A stretch of 64,000 nt of DNA from Clostridiales bacterium (GCA_004556165.1 SFIR01000003.1:1-64000), one strand, 5' to 3'. Counted from the first letter of the stretch, positions 8,978 through 16,301 are shown. Numbers and translations are program-made. The notes: generated by a model not told the origin, from the letters alone.

Positions 8978-9214
8978 ATGGACAATACCGCCATCACCTG
9001 CGCCTGCGGCAGTACGGGATTCATGCTTCATGATTCCGTCACCGTACCTGCCGGCAGTGTCAACGGAGGGCTTTCCGTTTGCGGATATGATTCACCGCGG
9101 GAAAGGCTTCCGATAACTCATATCGTAAACCAAGAATACACAGAGGGCTTCTGTCCCGACACCGCGCTTGCGGTCGGTACGCTCTTCCCCGAGCTTACCG
9201 GTATCTATAAATAG
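8978..9214 (+). CDS. cotJA: CotJA spore coat protein
   Basis: A 78-residue homologue of CotJA, a mother-cell protein incorporated into the spore coat. It ends in the diagnostic region DTALAVGTLFPELTGIYK. It is preceded by a strong AAGGAGGTCA site and heads a cotJA-cotJB-cotJC operon. Upstream, CATATTAT at 8939-8946 could be a SigE-type -10, as expected for mother-cell coat genes, but the -35 is poor. The N-terminal half is rich in Cys and Gly (ITCACGSTG), which differs from the Bacillus protein. Confidence 0.85.
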   Translation: MDNTAITCACGSTGFMLHDSVTVPAGSVNGGLSVCGYDSPRERLPITHIVNQEYTEGFCPDTALAVGTLFPELTGIYK

Positions 9215-9225
9215 GAGGCACGACT

Positions 9226-9468
9226 ATGACGGAACAGGAACTTCTTAACCGTATCAGCGAGATTCAGTTCGTCTGCATCGAGCTGAACCTCTATATTGAT
9301 ACCCACCCCGATGATGAAGCGGCGCTGAGCGATTACTATCACTACGGTGAGATGCTCAACTCCCTTATCTCGGAATACGAACGCAGCTACGGACCTCTCA
9401 TCGGTTTCGGGCATTCGGTCACAAGGACGGGCAGCTGGGTATGCTCAGCATGGCCATGGGAGAATTAA
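9226..9468 (+). CDS. cotJB: CotJB spore coat protein
   Basis: An 80-residue CotJB homologue. Family features are the N-terminal helix LLNRISEIQFVCIELNLYIDTHP, the central DEAALSDYYHY, and the C-terminal YGPLIGFGHS and WPWEN end. It starts 11 bp after cotJA behind a GGAGGCACG site and is followed 18 bp later by cotJC. In Bacillus the three proteins assemble together into the coat. Confidence 0.92.
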   Translation: MTEQELLNRISEIQFVCIELNLYIDTHPDDEAALSDYYHYGEMLNSLISEYERSYGPLIGFGHSVTRTGSWVCSAWPWEN

Positions 9469-9486
9469 GGAAGGGAGCAGAAAAAT

Positions 9487-10074
9487 ATGTGGATTTATCA
9501 GAAAAAACATGAATTCCCGGTCAATATCACCACCCCCGACCTTCGCATGGCAAAGGCATTGCTTGCGCAGTACGGCGGACCGGACAGCGAGCTCAGCGCA
9601 GGCTGCCGTTACCTCACTCAGCGTTTTTCCATGCCGGATGACCGCATCCGTGCAACACTTAACGACATAGGCACAGAGGAGCTCTCTCACTGGGAAATGC
9701 TCGGAACGATGATCTATCAGTCCATACGCGGAGCATCCATTGAAGAACTCGAAAGCTCCGGACTCATAGGCTACTATACCCTGCACAACCACGGAGTTTT
9801 CCCCTGTGACCCGAACGGCGTGCCGTTCACCACTTCGTACATCGCCTGCACGGGGGATCCCATCACCGATATTACAGAGGACCTCGCAGCAGAGCAGAAG
9901 GCGCGCACGACCTACGAACACCTTATGAATCTGACCGACTGCGAGCAGTACCTTGGGCCTCTGCGCTTCCTCCGCGAGCGCGAGATAGTGCATTATCAGC
10001 GTTTCGGCGAATGTCTCAACATTCTGAACGAGATGTATCCCGGCGGCAGCCAGAACAGGATTCGCAGGAAGTAA
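9487..10074 (+). CDS. cotJC: CotJC manganese-catalase-like coat protein
   Basis: A 195-residue protein of the dinuclear manganese catalase family (ferritin-like four-helix fold), located in the spore coat. It begins MWIYQKKHEFPVNI as CotJC proteins do. Metal-ligand-type residues appear as TEELSHWEMLG near residue 68 and REREIVHYQRFGE near residue 170, with DLAAEQKARTTYE between. It is the third gene of the operon with an AAGGGAGCAG site. Terminators or hairpins follow at 10117-10159 and 10209-10242. Catalase activity in the spore is inferred from the family, not shown. Confidence 0.93.
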   Translation: MWIYQKKHEFPVNITTPDLRMAKALLAQYGGPDSELSAGCRYLTQRFSMPDDRIRATLNDIGTEELSHWEMLGTMIYQSIRGASIEELESSGLIGYYTLHNHGVFPCDPNGVPFTTSYIACTGDPITDITEDLAAEQKARTTYEHLMNLTDCEQYLGPLRFLREREIVHYQRFGECLNILNEMYPGGSQNRIRRK

Positions 10075-10116
10075 GCTTCGGCATATAAACAAATCATGAC
10101 CATATATCATAGTTGA

Positions 10117-10159
10117 GCTGTACATCAGCCGATCGCATTGTCGGCTTGCCCTGTACAGC
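10117..10159. other. Two-tier stem-loop downstream of cotJC
   Basis: Perfect outer arms GCTGTACA (10117-10124) and TGTACAGC (10152-10159) enclose inner arms GCCGA and TCGGC. There is no T tract, so it is not a standard terminator. It might stabilise the cotJ mRNA 3' end. Confidence 0.5.
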
Positions 10160-10208
10160 GAAACCACACTATACCGAATTTTTTTGAGAAACGTGATTCC
10201 GTTCCTCA

Positions 10209-10242
10209 GACCGCTGATAAAGTCAAGTCAGCGGTCTTTTTG
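10209..10242 (+). terminator. cotJ operon terminator
   Basis: Arms GACCGCTGA (10209-10217) and TCAGCGGTC (10228-10236) with a T tract on the plus strand. It lies just before the 3' end of the split tRNA-Arg gene. Confidence 0.85.
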
Positions 10243-10280
10243 TATATCAAAAAAGCACTCTCTGTACGGAGAATGCTGAT

Positions 10281-10327
10281 TGGCACACCCGGCGCGATTC
10301 GAACGCGCGACCTTCCGCTTAGGAGGC
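10281..10327 (-). pseudogene. 3' half of a tRNA-Arg(CCT) gene interrupted by integration
   Basis: On the minus strand this is a tRNA from the anticodon loop (CTCCTAA region) through the T arm (GCGCGTTCGAATCGCGC) and acceptor to an encoded CCA. The D arm and 5' acceptor strand are missing: upstream sequence diverges after the shared 18-bp core. Joined to 13813-13842 it forms a fully paired 77-nt tRNA-Arg(CCT). Confidence 0.9.
10310..10327 (-). repeat. Attachment-site core, left copy
   Basis: The 18-bp sequence ACCTTCCGCTTAGGAGGC is identical to 13795-13812. Identity stops on both sides (g versus c before, a versus g after). It lies over the tRNA anticodon loop, a standard tyrosine-recombinase target. 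Confidence 0.88.
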
Positions 10328-10605
10328 AGGAGAAATCGAACATAATGCGGTATGAGTTTACGAGATTCGTTTCAAAAATGCTTGTTTTATAAGCCTTTTT
10401 TGAAGGCCTCATTCTAATCGAAACAGGAAATACGAGATTCGTATCCGTTTGTTCTAATAATTTGTGCAGTAAATATGCAGTAAATTTTGATTCCATAGCG
10501 AAAGGCCTAATGTTCTAATAGAGTCACTTGTTTAGGCGTTTGGACCTGAAAGCATTATAAAAGCCCTTGGTTTCACCAGGGCTCAGACTGAAGACAAAAA
10601 CACCT
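10328..10605. other. Non-coding left arm of the element
   Basis: No credible gene. It contains two copies of TACGAGATTCGT (about 10359 and 10431), the inner terminal repeat at 10462-10484, GTTCTAATA words at 10451 and 10512, and a hairpin AGCCC...GGGCT at about 10562-10582. This composition suits recombinase or accessory-factor binding, which is inference. Confidence 0.5.
10462..10484. repeat. Inner terminal repeat of the element, left copy
   Basis: A 23-bp sequence starting TTGTGCAGTAAA and continuing TATGCAGTAAA, itself made of two GCAGTAAA words 10 bp apart. It matches 13491-13513 with one mismatch in the same orientation. Probable integrase arm-binding site. Confidence 0.6.
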
Positions 10606-10641
10606 AAAGCAGAGTTAAGCAATCGTGCATAGCTCTGCTTT
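10606..10641. terminator. Bidirectional hairpin at the transposase 3' end
   Basis: Perfect arms AAAGCAGAG (10606-10614) and CTCTGCTTT (10633-10641), with T or A tracts on both sides. It overlaps the end of the transposase fragment. Confidence 0.6.
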
Positions 10642-11121
10642 TCTGTTGCAGATTAACGAGTTCAGGAAATAGGCAGCAAAAGCTCGCCAATAATAGAAAA
10701 AGGAGCAAAAAGAAGATGTTTTATCTCTTTGTTTCTCAAGCATTATTGCTAACTTTTTCAGATTTAAGCACGAATATGTCAGTGCGGCCTTCATTACCAT
10801 CCGCGCCTTACCGATCATTTGAGTGTATCTGAAACCGTGTTGTTCTTTGGCAGTTCCAAACAGTCTTTCTATCGTCTCTTTTCGCAGATCATACAGTTCC
10901 TTATTGCCGAGCGTGTGCCGCAGATCTTCGCATCTCTCTATGTAATCCTGCCAAACGTGCCTCGTCACTACCTTGACGTGATTGGAGCTGTTCGTACATT
11001 GTTTCAGATAAGGACAGCTTTCACAATCGGATGCGCAGCTTTTGTATTCCCTGTATCCGTCACGATTTGTTGTTGAATATTTAAGTACCTTATTGTTTGG
11101 ACATACTTTCTGCAGATTATT
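10615..11121 (-). pseudogene. IS1182-family transposase, C-terminal fragment
   Basis: The minus strand from about 11121 encodes the C-terminal part of a DDE transposase. It has the IS1182 cysteine cluster (SCASDCESCPYLKQC, beginning about 11040), followed by KVVTRHVWQDYIERCEDLRHT and the signature RKETIERLFGTAKEQHGFRYTQMIGKARM, with the catalytic Glu in ETIERLFG. The N-terminal half, including the first catalytic Asp residues, is missing: a stop lies just upstream at 11122-11124, and beyond it the DNA belongs to a different gene on the other strand. The stop at 10615 is natural for the family. It is inactive. Confidence 0.88.
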
Positions 11122-11936
11122 TCAAGCGGGAGCACGAAAAACCGAAGCTCCCCGAAAGACTGCAAATCCCCGAAAGGAGTCAGGCCGGTGGCATTACGGG
11201 CGAAAAGCCGAAAGCGAAAGCTTTGCCCGCTGAGACTGAAAAGCCCGAATCCGTCGACAAGCCTGAGGAGCCCGTAAAGTCCGAAGCCGCCGCCGATAAG
11301 TCATCGGATACTTCGACCGAAGACAAAGAGCCGGAGCTTAAGGAAGTCGAGCGTATAATCGTCAAAAAGGACCCGAAGGAAAAACCAGATAACGATAACG
11401 ACGGTGGCGGCGAACCGCAGGAGGAGCAGGACAAGCCCGTGGCAGTGAGCGACGAGCTGAAAAAGAAGCTTGCCGACAGCCAGAACCTCTGGAAGCGTGA
11501 CGACGTTCCGCATACCGGCTGGATATGCGTCGGCGTGACCGACCTCGGCGAGCCCGCGGCTGTCTGTGAAATGTGCGGCTATCAGATAATCCGATATGTG
11601 CATCATATGGTGCATCCGAATTATCGCCCGCTCGACGTCGGCTGTATTTGTGCCGGCAAGATGGAAGGAGATATCGAAGCTGCAAAACGAAGGGAAAACG
11701 AACTGAAACAGAAGCAGGCGAGGCGTGGGAACTTCATGAAGCGTCCTTGGAAAAAATCGAAGAACGGGAATGAATACATGAAGTTCAAGGAACATGTGAT
11801 CGTGCTTTATCAGCATAAAGGCGGCATCGGCTGGAGTTACTCTCTGGATCAAGTATTCTGCAGGACTCTGTTTAAAACCAGAGAAGAAGCAATTGCAGCG
11901 GCTTACGAAGCACTCGAAAAAGCCTTGGGAAACTGA
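11097..11936 (+). CDS. Element gene of unknown function, 5' end replaced by IS debris
   Basis: An open frame of up to 279 residues. The first codons (TTG start at 11097) overlap the antisense transposase remnant, so the native N-terminus is probably lost; homologous sequence likely begins near ADYFKREHEKPKLPERL. Residues about 40-120 are a low-complexity, charged Pro/Glu/Lys/Asp linker. Residues about 120-279 form a compact domain with NLWKRDDVPHTGWICVGVTDLG, two cysteine pairs (CEMCGYQI and VGCICAGKME) that could bind zinc, and a C-terminal GGIGWSYSLDQVFCRTLFKTREEA. I do not recognise the family with certainty. Similar proteins occur on clostridial conjugative elements (from memory). No clear ribosome site is seen, so expression is doubtful. 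Confidence 0.55.
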   Translation: MDILSADYFKREHEKPKLPERLQIPERSQAGGITGEKPKAKALPAETEKPESVDKPEEPVKSEAAADKSSDTSTEDKEPELKEVERIIVKKDPKEKPDNDNDGGGEPQEEQDKPVAVSDELKKKLADSQNLWKRDDVPHTGWICVGVTDLGEPAAVCEMCGYQIIRYVHHMVHPNYRPLDVGCICAGKMEGDIEAAKRRENELKQKQARRGNFMKRPWKKSKNGNEYMKFKEHVIVLYQHKGGIGWSYSLDQVFCRTLFKTREEAIAAAYEALEKALGN

Positions 11937-12005
11937 CCTGTCGACATGTAGTAAAAATGCCCCATGGCATGTGCTAATATAGGACCATGCGAGGAGGTGA
12001 CAATA

Positions 12006-12239
12006 ATGGATTTCAAAGAAAGAAAGACGTCCGGGCTATGCATCGATGAAGTGTTTCCAGCGCTCGGAGGCATCGGAATCAACTGGAGCGGAGAGATCGG
12101 GTTCGGCGAGTTTATGCTTACATTCGGCTCCGACGGAAAGCTCCATGCGATGACCGAGCATGTGGACAGCAACGAAGACAAGCGCTTCACTGCGGAGCTT
12201 TTGAGGCTCCTTGTTGATGAGATAGTTATCGACGAATGA
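12006..12239 (+). CDS. Small acidic element protein, unknown function
   Basis: A 77-residue protein starting MDFKERKTSGLCIDEVFPAL at an ATG seven bases past an excellent GAGGAGGTGA site (11991-12000). It is acidic, has no membrane segment, and ends LLRLLVDEIVIDE. A phrase such as GFGEFMLTFGSDGKLHAMTEH suggests a small beta sheet followed by a helix. It has its own terminator (12258-12285) that overlaps the end of the convergent parA. Family not recognised. The strong ribosome site supports it being a real gene. Confidence 0.7.
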   Translation: MDFKERKTSGLCIDEVFPALGGIGINWSGEIGFGEFMLTFGSDGKLHAMTEHVDSNEDKRFTAELLRLLVDEIVIDE

Positions 12240-12251
12240 AATAGCCCGCAA

Positions 12252-13055
12252 TCAATCAGCCCGTAGAGTAACCTTCGGGCTTTTTGTGTCCCGAAAAAGG
12301 CCCATGCCATATGCTCTTCCTACGGGGTTCTTCGGGTCATAGCCGTAAACGCTCTTGCCGTTCACGTTGCTTTCGGTCATCTTTATTGACTTGGGTATCT
12401 CGGTATCGAATACCTTGATAGCCCCGCCGTAAGCTTCGCGGAGCTGTGAAACGAGTTCTTTAGTGAAGTTGGGGCGCTTATCCATCATGGTGACGAGCAC
12501 GCCTTCTATATTAAGAGAAGGGTTTATCTTCTTCCTGACCTTTGAAACGGTGGAGAGGAGCATCTGCAGTCCGGCATTCGAGAAGAACTCCGGCTGCGTG
12601 GGGATGAGTACGCTGTCCGCTGCCGTGAGCGCATTGAGTGCAAGCACATTCAGCGAAGGCGCGCAGTCAATGAGGACATAATCGTAATCGGGCTTTACCG
12701 CGTCAACGAACTGACGCAGCATGCTTTCACGGTTCATCTCATTGACGAGAGCCAGCTCAAAACGCGAGAGCTGTATGCTCGAAGGCATCAGATCGACGCC
12801 CTCGGCTGTGGTGAGTATTCCCTCGGACGGGTCGATCGGCTCTTCTTCCATTGCTTTTGCAAGGACGTTCGAAACCGTGTATTCCATATCATCCGGGGAC
12901 TTGAACCCGAGCGCCATAGTGAGGTTCGCCTGAGGATCGAAGTCGATCGCCAGTACCGCATATCCCTGCCTCGCAAGTCCGGCACCTAAGTTCACGGTGG
13001 TGGAGGTCTTCCCGACACCACCTTTTTGGTTCGCTATTGCGATTACTTTGGTCAT
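12252..13055 (-). CDS. parA: ParA/Soj-family partition ATPase
   Basis: A 267-residue Walker-type ATPase of the ParA/MinD family. Deviant Walker A is QKGGVGKTST (residues 10-18, signature Lys11 and Lys16). Walker A' is AIDFDPQANLT, and Walker B is YDYVLIDCAPSLN. Such ATPases segregate plasmids or are carried by integrative elements to stabilise the excised form. No parB or parS is visible next to it, so its partner is missing or elsewhere. The start at 13055 has a GGAGG site. The C-terminus (GRAYGMGLFRDTKSPKVTLRAD) overlaps the hairpin that terminates the convergent small gene. Confidence 0.93.
   Translation of the reverse strand: MTKVIAIANQKGGVGKTSTTVNLGAGLARQGYAVLAIDFDPQANLTMALGFKSPDDMEYTVSNVLAKAMEEEPIDPSEGILTTAEGVDLMPSSIQLSRFELALVNEMNRESMLRQFVDAVKPDYDYVLIDCAPSLNVLALNALTAADSVLIPTQPEFFSNAGLQMLLSTVSKVRKKINPSLNIEGVLVTMMDKRPNFTKELVSQLREAYGGAIKVFDTEIPKSIKMTESNVNGKSVYGYDPKNPVGRAYGMGLFRDTKSPKVTLRAD
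12258..12285 (+). terminator. Terminator of the small element gene
   Basis: Arms AGCCCG (12258-12263) and CGGGCT (12276-12281) with a run of T, inside the 3' end of parA. Confidence 0.7.
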
Positions 13056-13490
13056 GGTGTGCCTCCATATTAAGTAGTAGTGGTTCCTACCTCGTCGGGC
13101 CGTCGTCCTCACGCATATCCTATTTCAGATCCCCGCATGCTTGTGCCGAGCCGTCCAATGCTGTGAAGCGTTCAAGACGGAAGTATCATTATGCTGTTGC
13201 CCGAGTTGGCTATTCAGTTGTCAAAGAACTCAGAGAGCCTTGAGCATTGCCCTCTACTTACTAGCTTGAAAAAAGGGCTAAAATCAGGTAGTTGGAAATA
13301 ATATATTTTTGATACGAGAAATGACGTGCCGGAAAATCCTTGGTTTGCTTATCTTTTTTGAAAATGCTAAGAAGTGGGATTTGAAATGATTTGCTTCTCA
13401 TCTGCGGTTTTTGAGCTCGTTTTTGAGTGGAAATCGGGTAAAAAGTGCCCAGTCAGCATATGTGGGTTTCTAATACGGTCAAAATGAGGC

Positions 13491-13513
13491 TTGTGCAGTA
13501 AAAATGCAGTAAA
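13491..13513. repeat. Inner terminal repeat of the element, right copy
   Basis: Begins TTGTGCAGTAAA and matches 10462-10484 with one mismatch, in direct orientation. Confidence 0.6.
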
Positions 13514-13555
13514 ACACAAAAAGGCCGCCCGCATTAGAACAGAATAGAATCGTTC

Positions 13556-13591
13556 TAATACGGTCGGACTTCGAATATAATACGGTCGGAC
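13556..13591. repeat. Tandem TAATACGGTCGGAC repeats
   Basis: Two identical 14-bp copies, 22 bp apart start to start (two helical turns). A shorter TAATACGGTC occurs near 13471. This spacing fits protein binding on one DNA face. Confidence 0.55.
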
Positions 13592-13637
13592 AAGAGGGCT
13601 TGGAGGGGGAGGCAGCAGCTTTGAGGCAAAAAGAAGA

Positions 13638-13670
13638 AAGCCCCAAAACCTTAGTGGTTTTGAGGCTTTT
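13638..13670 (-). terminator. Terminator of the element tRNA-Arg
   Basis: Arms AAAGCCcCAAAACC (from 13638) and GGTTTTGaGGCTTTT (to 13670), directly after the tRNA CCA on the minus strand, followed by a T-rich tract. Confidence 0.8.
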
Positions 13671-13747
<77 letters not shown>

Positions 13748-13794
13748 ATTTAGCGTTATAATGTAGTCGCATAATGCCTGTATTAAATTTTTGC

Positions 13795-13812
13795 ACCTTC
13801 CGCTTAGGAGGC
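13795..13812 (-). repeat. Attachment-site core, right copy
   Basis: Identical to 10310-10327; marks the right boundary of the element within the host tRNA gene. Confidence 0.88.
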
Positions 13813-13842
13813 GGACGCTCTATCCTGCTGAGCTACGGGTGC
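13795..13842 (-). pseudogene. 5' half of the interrupted tRNA-Arg(CCT) gene
   Basis: On the minus strand it reads GCACCCGTAGCTCAGCAGG, then the D arm and anticodon arm TCCGC-CTCCTAA-GCGGA, then loses tRNA identity. The T arm and 3' acceptor are at 10281-10310, 3.5 kb away. Its consensus promoter at 13860-13888 is intact. Confidence 0.9.
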
Positions 13843-13859
13843 ATTACTTAACAGGAGTT

Positions 13860-13888
13860 ATTGTAGCATTGCAAACAGAAGTTGTCAA
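13860..13888 (-). promoter_or_regulatory. Original promoter of the disrupted tRNA-Arg gene
   Basis: Minus strand: TTGACA (13883-13888), a 17-bp spacer, and TACAAT (13860-13865), 17 bp before the 5' tRNA half. It now reads through the half-gene into the intact element tRNA at 13747. Confidence 0.85.
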
Positions 13889-13934
13889 GTCAAAAACAGT
13901 GGAAGCACAAATATATCATGGTGACGTGTCACCC

Positions 13935-13952
13935 ATGATTAACACTTCAACA
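13935..13952 (+). repeat. Upstream 18-bp motif, copy 1
   Basis: ATGATTAACACTTCAACA lies 22 bp upstream of the promoter at 13974. One mismatch from copy 2 at 15165-15182, which precedes the next gene's promoter at 15212. The shared position suggests a regulator site. Confidence 0.5.
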
Positions 13953-13973
13953 GTTAAATCTTTCAAATACCTA

Positions 13974-14002
13974 TTTACAATCGTCATTTAATATGATATG
14001 CT
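13974..14002 (+). promoter_or_regulatory. Promoter of the lipoprotein-like gene
   Basis: TTTACA at 13974-13979, a 17-bp spacer, and TATGCT at 13997-14002. Confidence 0.6.
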
Positions 14003-14058
14003 GTAATCAACAAGTAACAAATGTTATCTGTTATATAGAAGAAAAGGAGATGTTCATA

Positions 14059-14931
14059 ATGAAGAAAACAATCATTGCAGTTATGATTGCAGCGCTGATG
14101 CTGCTGCCGGCTTTCACGGGCTGCACTAAGTCCCCCCAGCCCGAATCAACACCCACCAACGAAGCGACGACTTCGGACATCCCCACAGCGGATCCCAACG
14201 CCGTGCTGAACGGTGAGCCCACCTTCCCGCCCGATGAATGGCTGCTCAATGAAGCATGGTCGGTATTCAGCAGGGTGGCTGAGGTCCACGGTATCAATCT
14301 GGACAGGGATATTTATACGGTCAAATCCGATCTCGGCGGTATCGACTCCATCATCTGCTTCTTTGCCGAGGAAAAGGGCGCGGGAGTCAGCGGTCACATC
14401 TGCCGCTTTGACGATGGCTTCAGGGTCGATCTCGAGCAGACCCGGTTCATGTTTGCGGAGGATTGGGAGGAACCTGAAGACCTATACAATGAAGCGAAGA
14501 ATGCAGAGTTCATGGCACGGATCGAAGGAATCACCGTTACGCCTGAGGACCTCGTTTCCTACGGATGCACCGCAACGAGCGGAAATGAATACCTTGAAGC
14601 CGTGGGAGCATGCTATGCGTCAAAGCTTGCCGAGCTCTTTGTAAATGCGGACGAAGGCTTCCATGATAAGTGCTATGAAGCCGCAGTGAACAGGGTAGAG
14701 ATCAAATCGGATGAGGAAGGAGTATACCTGATCGAGCTTGCCGTAAGGCCGGAGGATATCTTTGCCTTTGCACAGGCAAGGGAGATGGATTATTCCATCA
14801 ATGACGGCAGCTATGACGAGCGCTTCTTCGGCTGGTTCAATATCGCCGGTACATACAAGCTTGAGCAGCGCGAGGACGGCAGCTGGGCCGGAGGTATCTT
14901 CGGCACAAACGATGCAGATGATCGTCGCTGA
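14059..14931 (+). CDS. Putative secreted lipoprotein, unknown function
   Basis: A 290-residue protein with a classical signal peptide (MKKTIIAVMIAALMLLPA) and a lipobox-like FTGC ending at Cys21. A Pro/Thr/Ser/Glu-rich linker follows, then a globular acidic domain (WSVFSRVAEVHGINLDRDIYTVKSDLGG). Two pairs of phrases (EDLYNEAKN..., GCTATSGNEYLEAVGACYASKLAELF) suggest alpha/beta structure. No enzyme motif is recognised. It should be anchored on the outside of the cytoplasmic membrane. AAAAGGAGA precedes the ATG at 14059, and a strong terminator follows at 14953, so it is monocistronic. The lipobox -3 residue is Phe rather than Leu, which weakens the lipidation call slightly. Confidence 0.8.
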   Translation: MKKTIIAVMIAALMLLPAFTGCTKSPQPESTPTNEATTSDIPTADPNAVLNGEPTFPPDEWLLNEAWSVFSRVAEVHGINLDRDIYTVKSDLGGIDSIICFFAEEKGAGVSGHICRFDDGFRVDLEQTRFMFAEDWEEPEDLYNEAKNAEFMARIEGITVTPEDLVSYGCTATSGNEYLEAVGACYASKLAELFVNADEGFHDKCYEAAVNRVEIKSDEEGVYLIELAVRPEDIFAFAQAREMDYSINDGSYDERFFGWFNIAGTYKLEQREDGSWAGGIFGTNDADDRR

Positions 14932-14952
14932 AAAATCCCAAGAAGATAATAT

Positions 14953-14985
14953 CGACCTGCCCGACGAAAGGGCAGGTCGTTCTTT
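14953..14985 (+). terminator. Terminator of the lipoprotein-like gene
   Basis: Ten-bp perfect arms CGACCTGCCC and GGGCAGGTCG with a T-rich tail. Confidence 0.9.
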
Positions 14986-15211
14986 AGACAGGAACGGCTG
15001 ATCCTGCGCCGAGCTCTTTCACGCAAGCCGCTGAATGCCCTTCCGAAAACGAATACATCATAGGCTCAAAGGATGATGATTTTGCGAATATGGCATCGGA
15101 GTCTTTTGCTGTCGTGCGCAGTATATGCGCTTGACACCTTGAACGGGCGGATCATCAGTCAACAATGATTGACACTTCAACACAATACAAAAAGCGTTGT
15201 TCTAAACCGTA
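14986..15211. other. Intergenic stretch with repeat copy 2
   Basis: No gene seen. It contains ATGATTGACACTTCAACA at 15165-15182 (copy 2 of the motif at 13935). Some of the stretch (GAATGCCCTTCCGAAAACGAATAC) looks like old coding sequence but has no usable frame. Confidence 0.4.
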
Positions 15212-15240
15212 TTGACACCAGAGACAGCAAATGATACGAT
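15212..15240 (+). promoter_or_regulatory. Promoter of the small membrane protein gene
   Basis: TTGACA at 15212-15217, a 17-bp spacer, and TACGAT at 15235-15240. The 18-bp motif copy 2 sits 30 bp upstream. Confidence 0.65.
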
Positions 15241-15269
15241 ATATTCAGATGATTAAGGAGGAGCGATAT

Positions 15270-15716
15270 ATGGATTTTGACTACAATGTTTATTTCCGAG
15301 CCGGATTGATAGTGCCTTTATCAATGCTCCTTTTCGCGCTTGCGCTTGTAATAGCAGGAGTCATATCTTTCGTCAAGGCAAAAAAACGCACAGTTACCGC
15401 CTTCCTTGCCAAAGTCGGAATGTTTTCAGTTGTTTTTATTGTCTTTCTGATAGTTACCGTTCCCTCATCACTGAAGTACACCGTCCATCTTTTGAGTGAA
15501 AAAGAAGATGATGCTATATACGCTGAGATTACCGTTACGAGCATTACATCGGTAAGGAATTCGCCGAGATACTCTATCAAAGGGGATGACATAGTGCGTG
15601 CCGCTATAATAGAATCGAACAGCGAAAGCTACTATTTTATGACCTCAAAGGAACTGGCTGCGGGCGATACAATAGTAATACGATATTTGCCGGAAAGCCA
15701 TATTGTGCTGTCCTAG
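15270..15716 (+). CDS. Small two-helix membrane protein, unknown function
   Basis: A 148-residue protein. A membrane helix at about residues 10-32 (AGLIVPLSMLLFALALVIAG), a basic loop KAKKRT, and a second helix (VGMFSVVFIVFLIVTV) are followed by an extracytoplasmic beta-rich domain (YAEITVTSITSVRNSPRYSIKGDD). The C-terminal part ends GDTIVIRYLPESHIVLS, a pattern seen in DUF3592-like small domains where a converted expression is followed by IxYlPxxP. That assignment is tentative. The ATG at 15270 is chosen because AAGGAGGAGC lies 6 bp upstream. Confidence 0.7.
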   Translation: MDFDYNVYFRAGLIVPLSMLLFALALVIAGVISFVKAKKRTVTAFLAKVGMFSVVFIVFLIVTVPSSLKYTVHLLSEKEDDAIYAEITVTSITSVRNSPRYSIKGDDIVRAAIIESNSESYYFMTSKELAAGDTIVIRYLPESHIVLS

Positions 15717-15767
15717 ACGGCGGAGGACGAATAACGGATCGGAAATACAATACGGAGAATAACCAAA

Positions 15768-16224
15768 ATGAACAATGTCAGAGGCGTAAGCTTTCATGTT
15801 GAGCAGCAAAATGATGATATTCTGCGTCAAGTGTTGGGCGGGGTCAATGTAGCTGCCTATAATTGGTTCGTTGATCCGAGCCAGAATGAGGTATGGAGTA
15901 AGGGCAGTTTCGGGCTTTTCTTAAGCGACTTTTACAATGGGCGCGCTTTTAAGGAGACGATTTATCAAGATCATTATGTGTTCATGCTTAAACTCCAAGC
16001 ATATTACCCCGATGCGGAATATGACAGGATAGATACATATGACGAGTTTTTGAGCAGCAAGTGCCGGATACTGCTGCTGATTTGTGATACCCATTATTGA
16101 TATTTACTGCAAGGATATTGAAATATCACGCGCTCTTTTTGCCCGGGCAAATTCGCTGTCGTATCAGGACGTTGAGTACATTACGGATGAAAATGACGGC
16201 AGAACTGCCATGAATCTGTTTTGA
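15768..16224 (+). pseudogene. DUF2691-like gene with a frameshift
   Basis: The frame from 15768 gives 110 residues beginning MNNVRGVSFHVEQQNDD with VNVAAYNWFVDPSQNEVW, resembling DUF2691 proteins of Bacillus (small, unknown function). It ends at a stop near 16098. The next frame continues the protein without a gap from about 16081: DIYCKDIEISRALFARANSL, then a conserved-looking YITDENDGRTAMNLF, stopping at 16224. One inserted base or two missing bases around 16090-16100 would explain the break. A sequencing error is possible, since both parts look undecayed. Confidence 0.65.
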
Positions 16225-16301
16225 ACCGAAACGGATGCAGAAGCACCGCAAGAGGAAGCGCTATTATCCGGCTTATTGTTAAATCGAAAGGAGAATTATT
16301 T

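Larger units (their letters stand above)
13056..13637. other. Non-coding right arm of the element
   Basis: No credible gene over about 580 bp. It holds the parA 5' region, the inner terminal repeat copy at 13491-13513, and repeated TAATACGGTC words: one near 13471, and two longer identical 14-bp copies TAATACGGTCGGAC at 13556-13569 and 13578-13591. These could be iterons or recombination accessory sites. Confidence 0.5.

Noticed and set aside
10206..10496. A 96-codon minus-strand frame over the left element boundary
   Set aside because: It reads through the tRNA T arm and acceptor and has no ribosome site. Not a gene, and not an integrase remnant that I can recognise.
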